Assembly: GCF_026625705.1 (NCBI RefSeq)
Contig: NZ_CP113059.1
Coordinates: forward strand, 930,001-994,000
Direction of reading: 5' to 3'
Length of the DNA: 64,000 nt
From: Pedobacter sp. SL55
Lineage (GTDB): Bacteria; Bacteroidota; Bacteroidia; Sphingobacteriales; Sphingobacteriaceae
The translations under genes and the position numbers were made by a program. Of this stretch, positions 8,310-16,938 are shown piece after piece. Within the stretch, counting starts at the first letter, position 1. Every line of letters begins with the position of its first letter. The notes under the pieces are model-generated. The model was not told the DNA's origin. It ran no database searches and worked only from the letters and a program-made list of their open reading frames with translations.

Positions 8310-9134
8310 ATGAACGATATTAATTTAAAGGTAGCCGTTATAGATATGAATAACGGGTTCCCTAACCAGGGGATGAGGGGTATACAAGAGATTTTACACC
8401 GATACAAAATTTATAATCAGCTTAACCTAAAGGTTGATATTTTTGACATTAGGCAGCGAGGAGAAGTACCAGATTTAAGCTACAATATTTACATTTCTAG
8501 CGGGGGGCCAGGCAATCCTTATGATGGAGAAGGGCAAAAATGGGAAGCCGATTTTTTTGATTTACTAGATAGAATTGATGATTTTAACCTAAGTAACAAC
8601 GAAAAGAAGCACGTTTTTCTAATTTGCCATTCCTTTCAATTGGCTTGCAGAAAATACGGTCTGGGCGAGGTTACGCAGCGTAAATCTAATGCTTTTGGTA
8701 TTTTCCCTATTTCCTTAACCGAAGCTGGAGAAAAGGAACGTGTTTTTGATGGACTTTACAACCCTTTTTACTCGGTAGATAGTAGAGATTGGCAGGTGGT
8801 ACAACCTAACCAAAAGGTTTTCGAAAAAATGGGTGCACAATTGTTGGCCATAGAAAAAGAACGCCCACATGTAGATTTAGAAAGATGCATGATGGCCATC
8901 CGCTTTTCGCCTTACAAGATTGGTACACAATTTCATCCAGAAGCAGATCCAATTGGTATGAAAATGTATTTATTACTAGAAGAGAAAAAAGAATTGATTA
9001 TCAAAAATCACGGTAAAGAAAAGTATGATGACATGATTGATAGCCTGGAAAATCCAGATCGGATTATGTTGACACAAAGTGTGATTTTACCAAATTTCTT
9101 GGACGAGGCGATAAATGCGCTTCAAGAAGTTTAG
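8310..9134 (+). CDS. Class I glutamine amidotransferase-like protein
   Basis: A 274-residue GMP-synthase-type amidotransferase domain standing alone. The triad is present: Cys106 in LICHSFQL, His209 and Glu211 in QFHPEAD. SSGGPGNPYDG at about 63-73 is the oxyanion-loop region. The usual GxCxG elbow is altered to ICHSF, so it may act as a glutamine-dependent ammonia donor or as a gamma-glutamyl hydrolase. I chose the ATG at 8310, four bases after the ligase stop; a GTG at 8295 would overlap it. Within an amidoligase cluster it could supply ammonia or cut a gamma-glutamyl bond. Confidence 0.82.
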   Translation: MNDINLKVAVIDMNNGFPNQGMRGIQEILHRYKIYNQLNLKVDIFDIRQRGEVPDLSYNIYISSGGPGNPYDGEGQKWEADFFDLLDRIDDFNLSNNEKKHVFLICHSFQLACRKYGLGEVTQRKSNAFGIFPISLTEAGEKERVFDGLYNPFYSVDSRDWQVVQPNQKVFEKMGAQLLAIEKERPHVDLERCMMAIRFSPYKIGTQFHPEADPIGMKMYLLLEEKKELIIKNHGKEKYDDMIDSLENPDRIMLTQSVILPNFLDEAINALQEV

Positions 9135-9168
9135 CTGTAAAAAATTAAAGAAAGATGATGTAGAAGCA

Positions 9169-9270
9169 GCCGTCATTTCGACCTGAGGGAGCATTGAAAA
9201 TCAACGAAGTTAAATCTAGTATCTGAGGATTATTATTAGATTTCTCCTCGTTACTCGTCGAAATGACGGC
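9169..9270. repeat. Palindromic dispersed repeat, GTCATTTCGA type
   Basis: A 14-base inverted repeat, GCCGTCATTTCGAC at 9169-9182 and GTCGAAATGACGGC at 9257-9270, encloses a core with AAATCTAG and TTAGATTTCTCCTCG. A related copy lies at 47150-47235. Bases 9271-9360 carry further repeat-like text (GATTGCTTCGTGCC, GCAATGACG). It separates the amidotransferase from the second ATP-grasp gene and may weaken read-through. Confidence 0.75.
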
Positions 9271-9380
9271 ATTTTCCTAAAGTAGCACTAAATAAACAGA
9301 TTCCTTCTAACGTTGGAATGACAAGCAGCTTTAAGATTGCTTCGTGCCTAGCAATGACGTAAACAACAACGGAACTTCCT

Positions 9381-10565
9381 ATGATCACAAACCACCGACA
9401 AGCTTTTAACGCTAATTTTAGCATAGCAAAATATCAAACCTTTTTAAAACAATTAGGAGCAGGCTACCCTGAAATCACTTTTCGTGTTGCCGAGTCTCCC
9501 ATATTTATCTCAGCAGATTTAAAGCAGAAATTAATAACGGCTGGCGAGGAGATTATTGCTTTAATTAAGCAAAGCAACTTTAAACAGCTTACTCAAAATG
9601 CCATCCCTAAAGAATGGTCGGTCCCAAATGAAAACGATCATCCGCATTTTTTGACATTTGATTTTGGCCTTTGCAAAGATGAAAACGGCGAAATTTCGCC
9701 CATGCTAATCGAAATGCAAGGCTTTCCATCATTATATGGTTTTCAAGCTCTTTTGGCAAACACCTACAAAAACGCGTACGGTTTAGCAGAAAATCTATCT
9801 CCTTATTTTAACGGTTTAACCGAAGAAAGTTATTTCAAATTACTTCAAAAAGTAATTGTAGGAAACCATGAACCACACGAAGTAGTGCTGATGGATGTTG
9901 ACGCAAAAAACCAAAAAACAGCGATTGATTTCTACGCCACCGCTAATAAAATTGGCATTAAAATTCTTGCACTAGAAGAAATTAATAAAGAAGGAAATAA
10001 GCTTTTTTACACTGAAGGCAATGAAAAAATTCAAATCAAAAGAATTTATAATCGCTTAATTTTTGATGAAATAGCCGATAACACCGAGTTATTTGAACAA
10101 AGCTTTGACCCAAGAGAGGAAGTAGACGTAGAATGGATTACACATCCCAATTGGTTTTATCGCATCAGCAAATATACCATGCCCTTTTTAAACGGCAAAT
10201 TTGTGCCCGAAACTAGGTTTTTAAATGAAATAGAGGCTATTCCGCCAGATTTAGAAAATTATGTACTAAAGCCACTTTTTTCTTTTGCTGGCATGGGTGT
10301 AATTATTGATGTAACCGAAAAAGATATCGTTGAAATTAAAGATCCCGAAAACTGGATTTTGCAACGCAAAGTAACCTACGAACCACTAATACAAGCTCCA
10401 GATGGCGGGGTAAAAGCCGAAATACGCTTAATGTACCTTTGGCCAGATGGCGGAGAACCTAAGCTTTGTATTAACTTAGCCCGTTTAAGTAGAGGCAAAA
10501 TGATTGGCGTACGCTACAATGCAGATTTTGATTGGGTTGGAGGTACAGTAGGATTGATGGAGTAG
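9381..10565 (+). CDS. ATP-grasp family protein, second ligase of the cluster
   Basis: A 394-residue protein I assign to the ATP-grasp fold from its C-terminal half: YVLKPLFSFAGMGVIID (nucleotide-binding Lys and glycine loop, about 296-312), NWILQRKVTYEPLI, and KAEIRLMYLWPDGGEPKLCI followed by RLSRGKMIGVR. The N-terminal half is unlike the first ATP-grasp gene, so they are not recent duplicates. It follows the amidotransferase by 246 bases that hold a palindromic repeat, so it may be transcribed with the cluster or separately. It probably condenses an amino acid or peptide in the same unknown pathway. Confidence 0.72.
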   Translation: MITNHRQAFNANFSIAKYQTFLKQLGAGYPEITFRVAESPIFISADLKQKLITAGEEIIALIKQSNFKQLTQNAIPKEWSVPNENDHPHFLTFDFGLCKDENGEISPMLIEMQGFPSLYGFQALLANTYKNAYGLAENLSPYFNGLTEESYFKLLQKVIVGNHEPHEVVLMDVDAKNQKTAIDFYATANKIGIKILALEEINKEGNKLFYTEGNEKIQIKRIYNRLIFDEIADNTELFEQSFDPREEVDVEWITHPNWFYRISKYTMPFLNGKFVPETRFLNEIEAIPPDLENYVLKPLFSFAGMGVIIDVTEKDIVEIKDPENWILQRKVTYEPLIQAPDGGVKAEIRLMYLWPDGGEPKLCINLARLSRGKMIGVRYNADFDWVGGTVGLME

Positions 10566-10748
10566 TTTCTATATTAATATTTGTGGTTTAGCAATTAATT
10601 GGAACTGGTTATCGAAGGATTTAATTATTAGTCTTCGACAAGCTCTGACTGACACAGGATGTTCAGATCAGCATTAACTTGAGCTTCTTTTACAATATGC
10701 CAACAATTAAACAATTCATCAATAAAGCAATTACCTATATTTGTAAGC

Positions 10749-10910
10749 ATGGATATTCAATTCATATTGATGATTGTTATTTTCGCTGCTGCATTAATTT
10801 ATGTGGGGCGCATCATCTATCGTAGTATATCTCCAAAAAATGAGGGTTGTGGTACAGGTTGCGGAAAATGTGCTGCCAATTTTGATCATATTTCTAAACC
10901 AAAAACTTAA
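10749..10910 (+). CDS. FeoB-associated Cys-rich membrane mini-protein
   Basis: A 53-residue protein: one N-terminal transmembrane helix (about residues 4-24), then a short tail with CGTGCGKC (Cys34, Cys38, Cys41). Small one-helix proteins with such a cysteine cluster accompany the ferrous iron transporter FeoB in many bacteria, but no feoB is in this window. It ends 6 bases before the Crp/Fnr gene, so the two are probably cotranscribed. The start ATG, the helix and the cysteine tail together make a real gene likely; exact function is unknown. Confidence 0.75.
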   Translation: MDIQFILMIVIFAAALIYVGRIIYRSISPKNEGCGTGCGKCAANFDHISKPKT

Positions 10911-10916
10911 TTACCA

Positions 10917-11504
10917 ATGCTCGATAAATTTGCTTCCTATCTTAAAAAAAGGCTTGCTATTACAGAAGAACAGGCTGCAGAAGCCGTTAGCTGTCTAACC
11001 ATCAAAACTTACAAAAAAGGGCAAATTTTATTAAGAGCAGGCGATTTAAAATCTGAAGCTTATTTTGTTAACAGTGGTTTACTGAGGTATTTTTCTATAG
11101 ATGAGAAAGGCAAAGAGCATATCATCCAATTTGCACCCGAAGACTGGATGTTGTCTGATAGAGACACCTCTGTTTTTAACGAACCCGCCTTTTTTTATAT
11201 CGATGCCATTGAAGATACCGAAGTGGTGGTAGTAAAAAAAGATTTTTTTCCGGCTATTAAAAATATTGTACCCGAAATTTTAGAACTTAATATTTTAATG
11301 CTGCATAATTCCATTAGGTTTATGCAAAAAAGGTTAAATATGTTATTATCCGCAACTGCGGAAGAACGTTATCTCGACTTTATCAAATTATACCCCAACC
11401 TAACTTTACGAGTACCCCAATGGATGATTGCATCCTATTTAGGCATTACCCCCGAATCATTAAGCAGAGTACGTAAAGACTTAGCTAAAAAACACTTTAA
11501 GTAA
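10917..11504 (+). CDS. Crp/Fnr family transcriptional regulator
   Basis: A 195-residue regulator with an N-terminal cyclic-nucleotide-binding-like beta-roll (about 20-115; KGQILLRAGD, then NSGLLRYFSID) and a C-terminal winged helix (about 145-193; RVPQWMIASYLGITPESLSRVRKDL). No cysteine set of the Fnr iron-sulfur type is present. The ligand is not predictable. It is tightly linked to the Cys-rich mini-protein upstream and followed by yceI and pirin genes, which suggests a redox or stress context. Confidence 0.82.
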   Translation: MLDKFASYLKKRLAITEEQAAEAVSCLTIKTYKKGQILLRAGDLKSEAYFVNSGLLRYFSIDEKGKEHIIQFAPEDWMLSDRDTSVFNEPAFFYIDAIEDTEVVVVKKDFFPAIKNIVPEILELNILMLHNSIRFMQKRLNMLLSATAEERYLDFIKLYPNLTLRVPQWMIASYLGITPESLSRVRKDLAKKHFK

Positions 11505-11606
11505 TAGGTTAACTGTTAAAATTGGTTATTTGCTTAATCTATTGACTACAAAACTAATGAACGAGTGAGCCGATGAACCAAATTCATTACTTAACATACA
11601 TCAACG

Positions 11607-11634
11607 TTTAACTAAACTGCCCGCCATAACTTTG
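11607..11634 (+). promoter_or_regulatory. Probable promoter of the yceI-pirin unit
   Basis: TAACTTTG at 11627-11634 matches the TAnnTTTG -7 element exactly. The upstream box is weaker: TTTA at 11607-11610, 16 bases away. The start codon follows at 11671. Confidence 0.45.
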
Positions 11635-11670
11635 TGTTATTAAAATTAGAAACACAAAATTTAAAATATT

Positions 11671-12201
11671 ATGGCAACAACTAAATGGGCTTTAGACCCA
11701 ACCCACAGCGAATTACAGTTTAAAGTAAAACACTTAATGATAACTACTGTAACCGGAAATATCAAATCTTTCCAAGCAGAGTTATCTTCAGAAGGCGATG
11801 ATTTTACCAATGCGGATATTTCTTTTTCTGGCGACATCAATTCTATTGATACAGGTAACGGCGATAGGGACGGGCATTTGAAAAGCGGAGATTTCTTCGA
11901 TGCAGAAAAATTTCCGGCAATTACTTTTAAATCTACCAGTGTAGAAAAAGATGGCAGCGATTACCTAGTAAAAGGCGATCTCACTATTAAAGACGTAACC
12001 AAACCCGTAAAATTAAATGCAGAGTTTGGTGGTATAGCTACCGACCCATGGGGCAACACCAAAGCTGGTTTTACTTTAAGCGGCAAAATTAACCGTACAG
12101 AATTTGGCCTAACTTGGAACGCTGCATTAGAAACTGGCGGCGTAATGGTAAGCGAAGAGGTAAAAATCTTAGGCGAGCTACAATTCGTTAAACAAGCATA
12201 G
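11671..12201 (+). CDS. YceI family protein
   Basis: A 176-residue lipocalin-like protein of the YceI family, which binds isoprenoid lipids and is induced by stress in other bacteria. WALDPTHSELQFKVKHLMI at the start and a regular run of beta strands (FPAITFKSTS, LTIKDVTKPVKLNAEFGG, GFTLSGKINRTEFGL) are typical. No signal peptide is visible, so this copy seems cytosolic. The pirin gene follows after 50 bases and is probably in the same transcript. Confidence 0.88.
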   Translation: MATTKWALDPTHSELQFKVKHLMITTVTGNIKSFQAELSSEGDDFTNADISFSGDINSIDTGNGDRDGHLKSGDFFDAEKFPAITFKSTSVEKDGSDYLVKGDLTIKDVTKPVKLNAEFGGIATDPWGNTKAGFTLSGKINRTEFGLTWNAALETGGVMVSEEVKILGELQFVKQA

Positions 12202-12251
12202 TCAGTTTTTAGTTGGCAGTTAACCGTTTTCGCTAACAAATCGTATAAATT

Positions 12252-13123
12252 ATGCCTACAACAATAAAACAAGTTGCTGCTATCCTAAACCCTCCTGCTC
12301 CTCACATGGTAGGGGATGGGTTTAGGGTGCACAATTTCTTTCCAAGCGGATACAAAATTAAAATGGATCCGTTTTACTTACTCGATTACAATGCAAAAAT
12401 TGAGTTTTCGCCAACCAATAAACTCAGAGGGGTTGGCGTACATCCACATCGTGGCTTTGAGACGGTAACCATTGCTTATCATGGAGCAGTAGCCCATCAT
12501 GATAGCGCTGGCAATAGTGGTATAATTTATCCAGGCGATGTACAATGGATGACTGCCGGAAGTGGTATCTTACACAAAGAATATCATGAAGAAGCCTACA
12601 GCAAAAAAGGTGGCGCATTTCAAATGGTGCAATTATGGGTAAACTTACCTGCTAAATTTAAAATGATACTCCCAAGTATCAGGCATTAGCTAACGCTAGC
12701 ATTGCCAAATACGAATTGCCTAACGCCGGCGGAACGATAGAAGTAATTGCAGGAGAATACCAAGGCACTAAAGGCAGCGCAACCACCTTTACGCCAATTG
12801 AAATGTATAATGTGAGATTAAACGCTAACGCAAAAGCTTCTTTAAGCAGTCCAGCAAATTACAACACAGCATTAGTGGTAATAGAAGGTTCAATAACCGT
12901 AAATGGAACTGAGCAGGCAGTTACCAATCAAATGGTACATTTTGCGCATGAGGGTACAACTATTGAAATTGAAGCGAACGAAAACTCAGTAGTACTCTTT
13001 TTATCTGGAGAACCCATTAATGAGCCTATTGCCCAGTACGGACCATTCTTGATGAACAAGCCCGAAGAATTGCAACAAGCAATAGAAGATTACAATACCG
13101 GAAAATTTGGGTATTTAGAGTAG
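12252..13123 (+). pseudogene. Pirin family protein split by a one-base deletion
   Basis: Two frames (12252-12689 and from about 12668 to 13123) encode one pirin, a bicupin metal protein. The first ends in LPAKFKM and then a wrong-frame tail; inserting one base between 12665 and 12668 continues as [20 protein letters not shown] and gives a 290-residue protein. The N-terminal cupin has the iron-site motifs HPHRGFETVT and HKEYH. The C-terminal cupin ends in NTGKFGYL. As written, an ATG at 12716 could start only the second cupin. A sequence error is as likely as real inactivation. Confidence 0.82.
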
Positions 13124-13129
13124 TTAAGT

Positions 13130-13198
13130 TACGAGTTGAAAATTATGAGTTACAGGTCTGCGGATTTAAAAAGTCTCGCAACACGTAACTCATAACCT
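13130..13198. repeat. Word-cluster repeat with inverted arms between pirin and ispF
   Basis: Short near-tandem words (GTTACGAGTT, TATGAGTTAC) at about 13130-13156 face inverted ones (CGTAACTCATAACC) at 13185-13198, around a GC-richer core. It lies between convergent genes and could fold as a transcript end signal. Confidence 0.5.
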
Positions 13199-13681
13199 TT
13201 AACCAATTTTTTCTATCAAACAAACAGCATAAGCTACTACGCCCTCTTCTCTTCCAATAAATCCCATCGTTTCGTTTGTAGTTGCTTTAATAGAAATATC
13301 GTCTACAGAAATACCCATGGCTGTAGCAATATTTTCTTGCATTTGCGGAATATGAGGATTGATTTTGGGTGCTTCTAAACAAAGCATTGCATCAATATTT
13401 CCTATTTCGTAATTTTTCTCTTTAAGCAATTTTACGGTTTCCTTTAATAAAACAAGGCTGCTAATCCCTTTCCATTGTGGATCGGTATTTTTGAAATGGA
13501 ATCCAATATCTCTCAAATTTGCAGCACCCAATAAGGCGTCGCAAATGGCATGCAACAATACATCGGCATCAGAATGTCCGAATGCGCCTTTATGGTGTTC
13601 TAAAGTTACACCTCCAACCACAAAAGGGTGGTTATCTTTTAGCTGATGAACATCAAAGCCAAAGCCTACTTTTATACGCAT
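13199..13681 (-). CDS. ispF: 2-C-methyl-D-erythritol 2,4-cyclodiphosphate synthase
   Basis: A 160-residue enzyme of the MEP isoprenoid pathway. It cyclises 4-diphosphocytidyl-2-C-methylerythritol 2-phosphate with loss of CMP. GFGFDVHQL near the start and GHSDADVLLHAICDALLGA at about 35-53 hold the zinc ligands Asp, His and His; NETMGFIGREEGV near the end is the CDP-binding part. Length and motifs are normal. It follows porV by 10 bases on the same strand and is probably its operon partner. Confidence 0.95.
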   Translation of the reverse strand: MRIKVGFGFDVHQLKDNHPFVVGGVTLEHHKGAFGHSDADVLLHAICDALLGAANLRDIGFHFKNTDPQWKGISSLVLLKETVKLLKEKNYEIGNIDAMLCLEAPKINPHIPQMQENIATAMGISVDDISIKATTNETMGFIGREEGVVAYAVCLIEKIG

Positions 13682-13691
13682 AAATCTCTTC

Positions 13692-14858
13692 TTATTTACT
13701 CACGTTATCGATAGTCCACGCCAAGGTAAATCTCAATGTATTTGCCAAAGGACTATTTTGAGCATTAGCTATCAGATAAGAAAAGTCAAGATTAAATACA
13801 TTGTATTTCAATCCACCACCTAATGTTAAATATCTTCTATCTCCTTTTTGAGGATTTTCATAGAAGTAACCAGCCCTTACGGCAAACTGTTGGTTGTAAG
13901 TATATTCTATACCTGTAGAAATTCCAATCTCTTTCAGTTCTTCTTTAAAACCTCCTGGAGCATCGGCAAAAGAGCCTAAAATACCCGAAGGCACCGACCG
14001 AAAAGGATCTTTACCCGCCACGATTTCGCCATTGATATCTCTAATCGGGTTTGTTGGCACCATAAGTTTATTAAAATCAAGTGCAAAGGTAAACTGATTA
14101 TAATCATCTATGATAAACGTAGATGCACCTCCTAATTTCATATTTGCTGGCAAAAACCTTTTATTTTGTGTTTCTGCATAACTCATTTTTGTGCCAATGT
14201 TAGACAAATTTAAACCTGCTGATAAAATCGCATCCTTTCCAAAAAGAACAGTTGGTTTCTTGAAAAAAGCAGAAACGTCAACAGCAACCGCAATACCAGC
14301 TTTTTGTTGGCTACCGCTTCCCAAACCAGGAGTTAAGTTGGAGCGTATAAAACGTGCCGAAGTTCCCAAAGAGAAATTTTCTCCGAATTTACGTGAGTAG
14401 GTCGCATCAAAAGCCAACTCATTTGGGTTAAAGGTACCTTCCGTAATTCCACCCTCATTTGTATATGCTATATCTCCCAAAGAAAAATATCTTAACGAAG
14501 CCCCAATTACTGTTCTGTTATCTAGTTGGTAAAAACCACTTAAATAAGCCAAATTAATATCGGGCACTAAATTTTTAAGCCAAGGGCTATAAGACAAACT
14601 TACGCCATAAGGTTTTTCTAAAAACGCCAACTTAGCAGGGTTAATGCTCATCGCATTGCCATCAGGCATTACTGCTACACCCGCTTCGCCCATGGCACCT
14701 GCCCTAGCATCTGGAGTAATTAACAAGAAAGGAACATCAGGGTATACACCGTTGGTTTGAGAAGTGCTACTTCCTGTAGTAGTTTGAGCAAGAGCAGTTT
14801 TTCCCGCAAATAAGAACAAAAGCAACAAAGCTCTTCTCAAATAGTTTAATTTCATCAT
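13692..14858 (-). CDS. porV: Type IX secretion outer-membrane protein PorV (LptO)
   Basis: A 388-residue outer-membrane beta-barrel of the FadL-like PorV family. It carries T9SS cargo from the translocon to the PorU sortase. A signal peptide covers about 1-24. The mature start has the family hallmark PFLLITPDARAGAMGEAGVA, followed by alternating strands ending in LRFTLAWTI. It is divergent from gldJ across 440 bases, the kind of linkage seen in gliding Bacteroidota, though no porU is adjacent. It should serve the T9SS-tagged pectinases at 54.9-61.4 kb. Confidence 0.9.
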   Translation of the reverse strand: MMKLNYLRRALLLLFLFAGKTALAQTTTGSSTSQTNGVYPDVPFLLITPDARAGAMGEAGVAVMPDGNAMSINPAKLAFLEKPYGVSLSYSPWLKNLVPDINLAYLSGFYQLDNRTVIGASLRYFSLGDIAYTNEGGITEGTFNPNELAFDATYSRKFGENFSLGTSARFIRSNLTPGLGSGSQQKAGIAVAVDVSAFFKKPTVLFGKDAILSAGLNLSNIGTKMSYAETQNKRFLPANMKLGGASTFIIDDYNQFTFALDFNKLMVPTNPIRDINGEIVAGKDPFRSVPSGILGSFADAPGGFKEELKEIGISTGIEYTYNQQFAVRAGYFYENPQKGDRRYLTLGGGLKYNVFNLDFSYLIANAQNSPLANTLRFTLAWTIDNVSK

Positions 14859-15297
14859 AAAACAGTTAATCTGCGCAATTTAGTATAGAGTTTGTTAATA
14901 TCAAAGCGAGTGGTAAGCTAATTTTATATCTTTCTGCTTAACGACAATAAAGGTGCAATATTGCCCTCCAACAATCAATAGTTAATTTGTTGCATCATAA
15001 AAGGGATAATTCTACAGTCAATTTTATTAAAAACTTTAAATATCACAACCATTTATAACCAAAAGACTTAAAATTTTCGCAACATAGGGAAAATATTCCC
15101 CGTTTGTTTTTTCCAAAAAGATATCAACAATATAATCAGAAGTCTTTCGTTTAGTAGCTTAAAAAGAGAAAGTTCCATATTAATGTTACTTAATTTTAAA
15201 ATTAAATTTTGGCAGTAAAAGCTACCAAATAAAAAAGTTTTTTACTTCTCATTCTTTTTTTGTGTATTTTTAACAACTAAAGTGCAATTTGCAATAT
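14859..15297. promoter_or_regulatory. Divergent intergenic region between porV and gldJ
   Basis: A 439-base, very AT-rich spacer that must hold promoters for both T9SS genes. I find no pair of TTTG and TAnnTTTG boxes with correct spacing. For porV, TTTG followed 19 bases later by TAAATTGC is the nearest match. A small GGGAAAATATTCCC hairpin lies near 15087. No gene is seen. Confidence 0.5.
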
Positions 15298-16863
15298 ATG
15301 AATAAAATTTACTTATACGCGGTAGTATCATTATTTGGTGTTGGGGCATTAAGTTCTTGTGGTCCTAAGGGCGGAGCTGTATCTGAAAAAACTGGCTATG
15401 CCTACAATAAACGAGAAAATGGCGGCTTTGAAGTAAAAAAAGGCTATAAAAGAGGACCTGGACCTGGCTTAATTGAAATAGAAGGCGGTGAGTTTATTAT
15501 GGGCGGTAGTGCCGTTGAAATACCAGGCCAAGACATGAGCGCTTACAATTATAAAAGACAAGTTACGGTAAGCTCTTTTTATATGGATGAGACAGAGGTT
15601 TCTAATACAGATTGGCTAGAATACTTGCACTGGATTAGAACTACCTTTAGAGGAAAACCAGAACTTGCAGAGTATTACTACACAGCCTTACCAGATACCC
15701 TGGTTTGGAGAAGACCGCTTTCTTATAACGAACCTTATGTTAACAACTACTTAAGACACCCAGCTTATGGAGATTATCCAGTAGTAGGTGTAAGCTGGCA
15801 ACAAGCTACTGATTACTGTGTTTGGCGTACAGATAGGGTAAACGAATTTATTTTAAGGCAAAAAGGGATCATGACCCCATTTAAAGACCTTAATAAACCT
15901 ACAGCTAAAGGTGGTGCTCCGGTTAAAAAATCAGATACCGTATTTAACACCGATGTTTATTTAAACGGACAAATTAAAGACCTTGGTAAAAGAGCACCAC
16001 AAGATCTAAGTGCCGAAGCTGGCGGGACGGGTAAAAATAAAGTACAACGAAATGTAAGGCTTGAGGACGGGGAAATCCTTCAACCTTACCGCTTACCAAC
16101 AGAAGCTGAGTGGGAATATGCCGCTTTGGGCCTAATTGGAAATACACAGTATGCCAATATTAATGAGAAAAAAGTTTATCCTTGGAATGGTTTAGGCATT
16201 ACTTCTCCAAAAAAATCTACCAGAGGGATGATTTTGGCCAACTTTAAACGTGGCAAAGGAGATTACATGGGCGTAGGTGGCTCGCTAAATGATAAGGGAA
16301 GTATCACGCAATCTGTTCGTAGCTTTACACCTAATGATTTTGGTTTGTATAACATGGCAGGCAATGTAAACGAGTGGGTAAATGATGTTTATCGCCCTAA
16401 CACGTTCGAAGCTACCGAAGGTTTAAACCCATTTAGAGGTAACGAATACGCCGACAAGGTTAGAGACCCAAAAAGCAGTGTAATTAAAGTTGATGGCAAA
16501 GGCCGCCCAGTGATGAAATCTGCAGGTACCGGAGTTAAACAAACTTGGGCACAGTTACAATCTAACTATACAGATTCTACTTACAAAGCAGATCAACGTG
16601 GTTATAAAGATGAGCAAAAGAATCTGCCAGATGGCGAAGTAATTACGCTTTACAACGATAAATCACGTGTATACAAAGGCGGTTCTTGGAACGATCAAGC
16701 CATGTGGCTAAATCCAGCTTCTAGAAGATTTTTACAAGAAGACGAATCTACTGCTGATATCGGTTTCCGTTCGGCAATGACAATGCTTGGTGCATCAGAA
16801 GTGAGATCTGCAGGAAAACCTCAGTTTAAAACTAAAGCTAGTAAACCATTTAAGGTAAAATAA
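15298..16863 (+). CDS. gldJ: Gliding motility/T9SS lipoprotein GldJ-like (FGE-sulfatase domain)
   Basis: A 521-residue lipoprotein with a lipobox (LSSC) and a formylglycine-generating-enzyme-like domain across most of its length: IEIEGGEFIMGG, FYMDETEVSNTDW, YRLPTEAEWEYAA, LYNMAGNVNEWV and KGGSWN. In this phylum such lipoproteins are GldJ and GldK of the gliding/T9SS machinery. Adjacency to porV favours GldJ; without alignment GldK is not fully excluded, but gldL, gldM and gldN are absent here. The start is the ATG at 15298. A strong terminator follows. Confidence 0.8.
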   Translation: MNKIYLYAVVSLFGVGALSSCGPKGGAVSEKTGYAYNKRENGGFEVKKGYKRGPGPGLIEIEGGEFIMGGSAVEIPGQDMSAYNYKRQVTVSSFYMDETEVSNTDWLEYLHWIRTTFRGKPELAEYYYTALPDTLVWRRPLSYNEPYVNNYLRHPAYGDYPVVGVSWQQATDYCVWRTDRVNEFILRQKGIMTPFKDLNKPTAKGGAPVKKSDTVFNTDVYLNGQIKDLGKRAPQDLSAEAGGTGKNKVQRNVRLEDGEILQPYRLPTEAEWEYAALGLIGNTQYANINEKKVYPWNGLGITSPKKSTRGMILANFKRGKGDYMGVGGSLNDKGSITQSVRSFTPNDFGLYNMAGNVNEWVNDVYRPNTFEATEGLNPFRGNEYADKVRDPKSSVIKVDGKGRPVMKSAGTGVKQTWAQLQSNYTDSTYKADQRGYKDEQKNLPDGEVITLYNDKSRVYKGGSWNDQAMWLNPASRRFLQEDESTADIGFRSAMTMLGASEVRSAGKPQFKTKASKPFKVK

Positions 16864-16881
16864 GATTAGCTAGCTAATGAT

Positions 16882-16922
16882 AAAAAGAGAGGGCTTTACA
16901 ATTTGTAAAGCCCTCTCTTTTT
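16882..16922. terminator. Bidirectional terminator between gldJ and the biotin carrier gene
   Basis: A 19-bp stem (16882-16900 with 16904-16922, core AGAGAGGGCTTTACA / TGTAAAGCCCTCTCT) with A and T runs at its two ends, so it can end transcription from either side of these convergent genes. Confidence 0.9.
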
Positions 16923-16938
16923 ATCAAAATTTTAATAT

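Noticed and set aside
10801..10998. 65-codon frame over the Cys-rich mini-protein and Crp/Fnr start
   Set aside because: Wrong-frame shadow; the frame from 10749 has a membrane helix, cysteine motif and proper spacing to the next gene.
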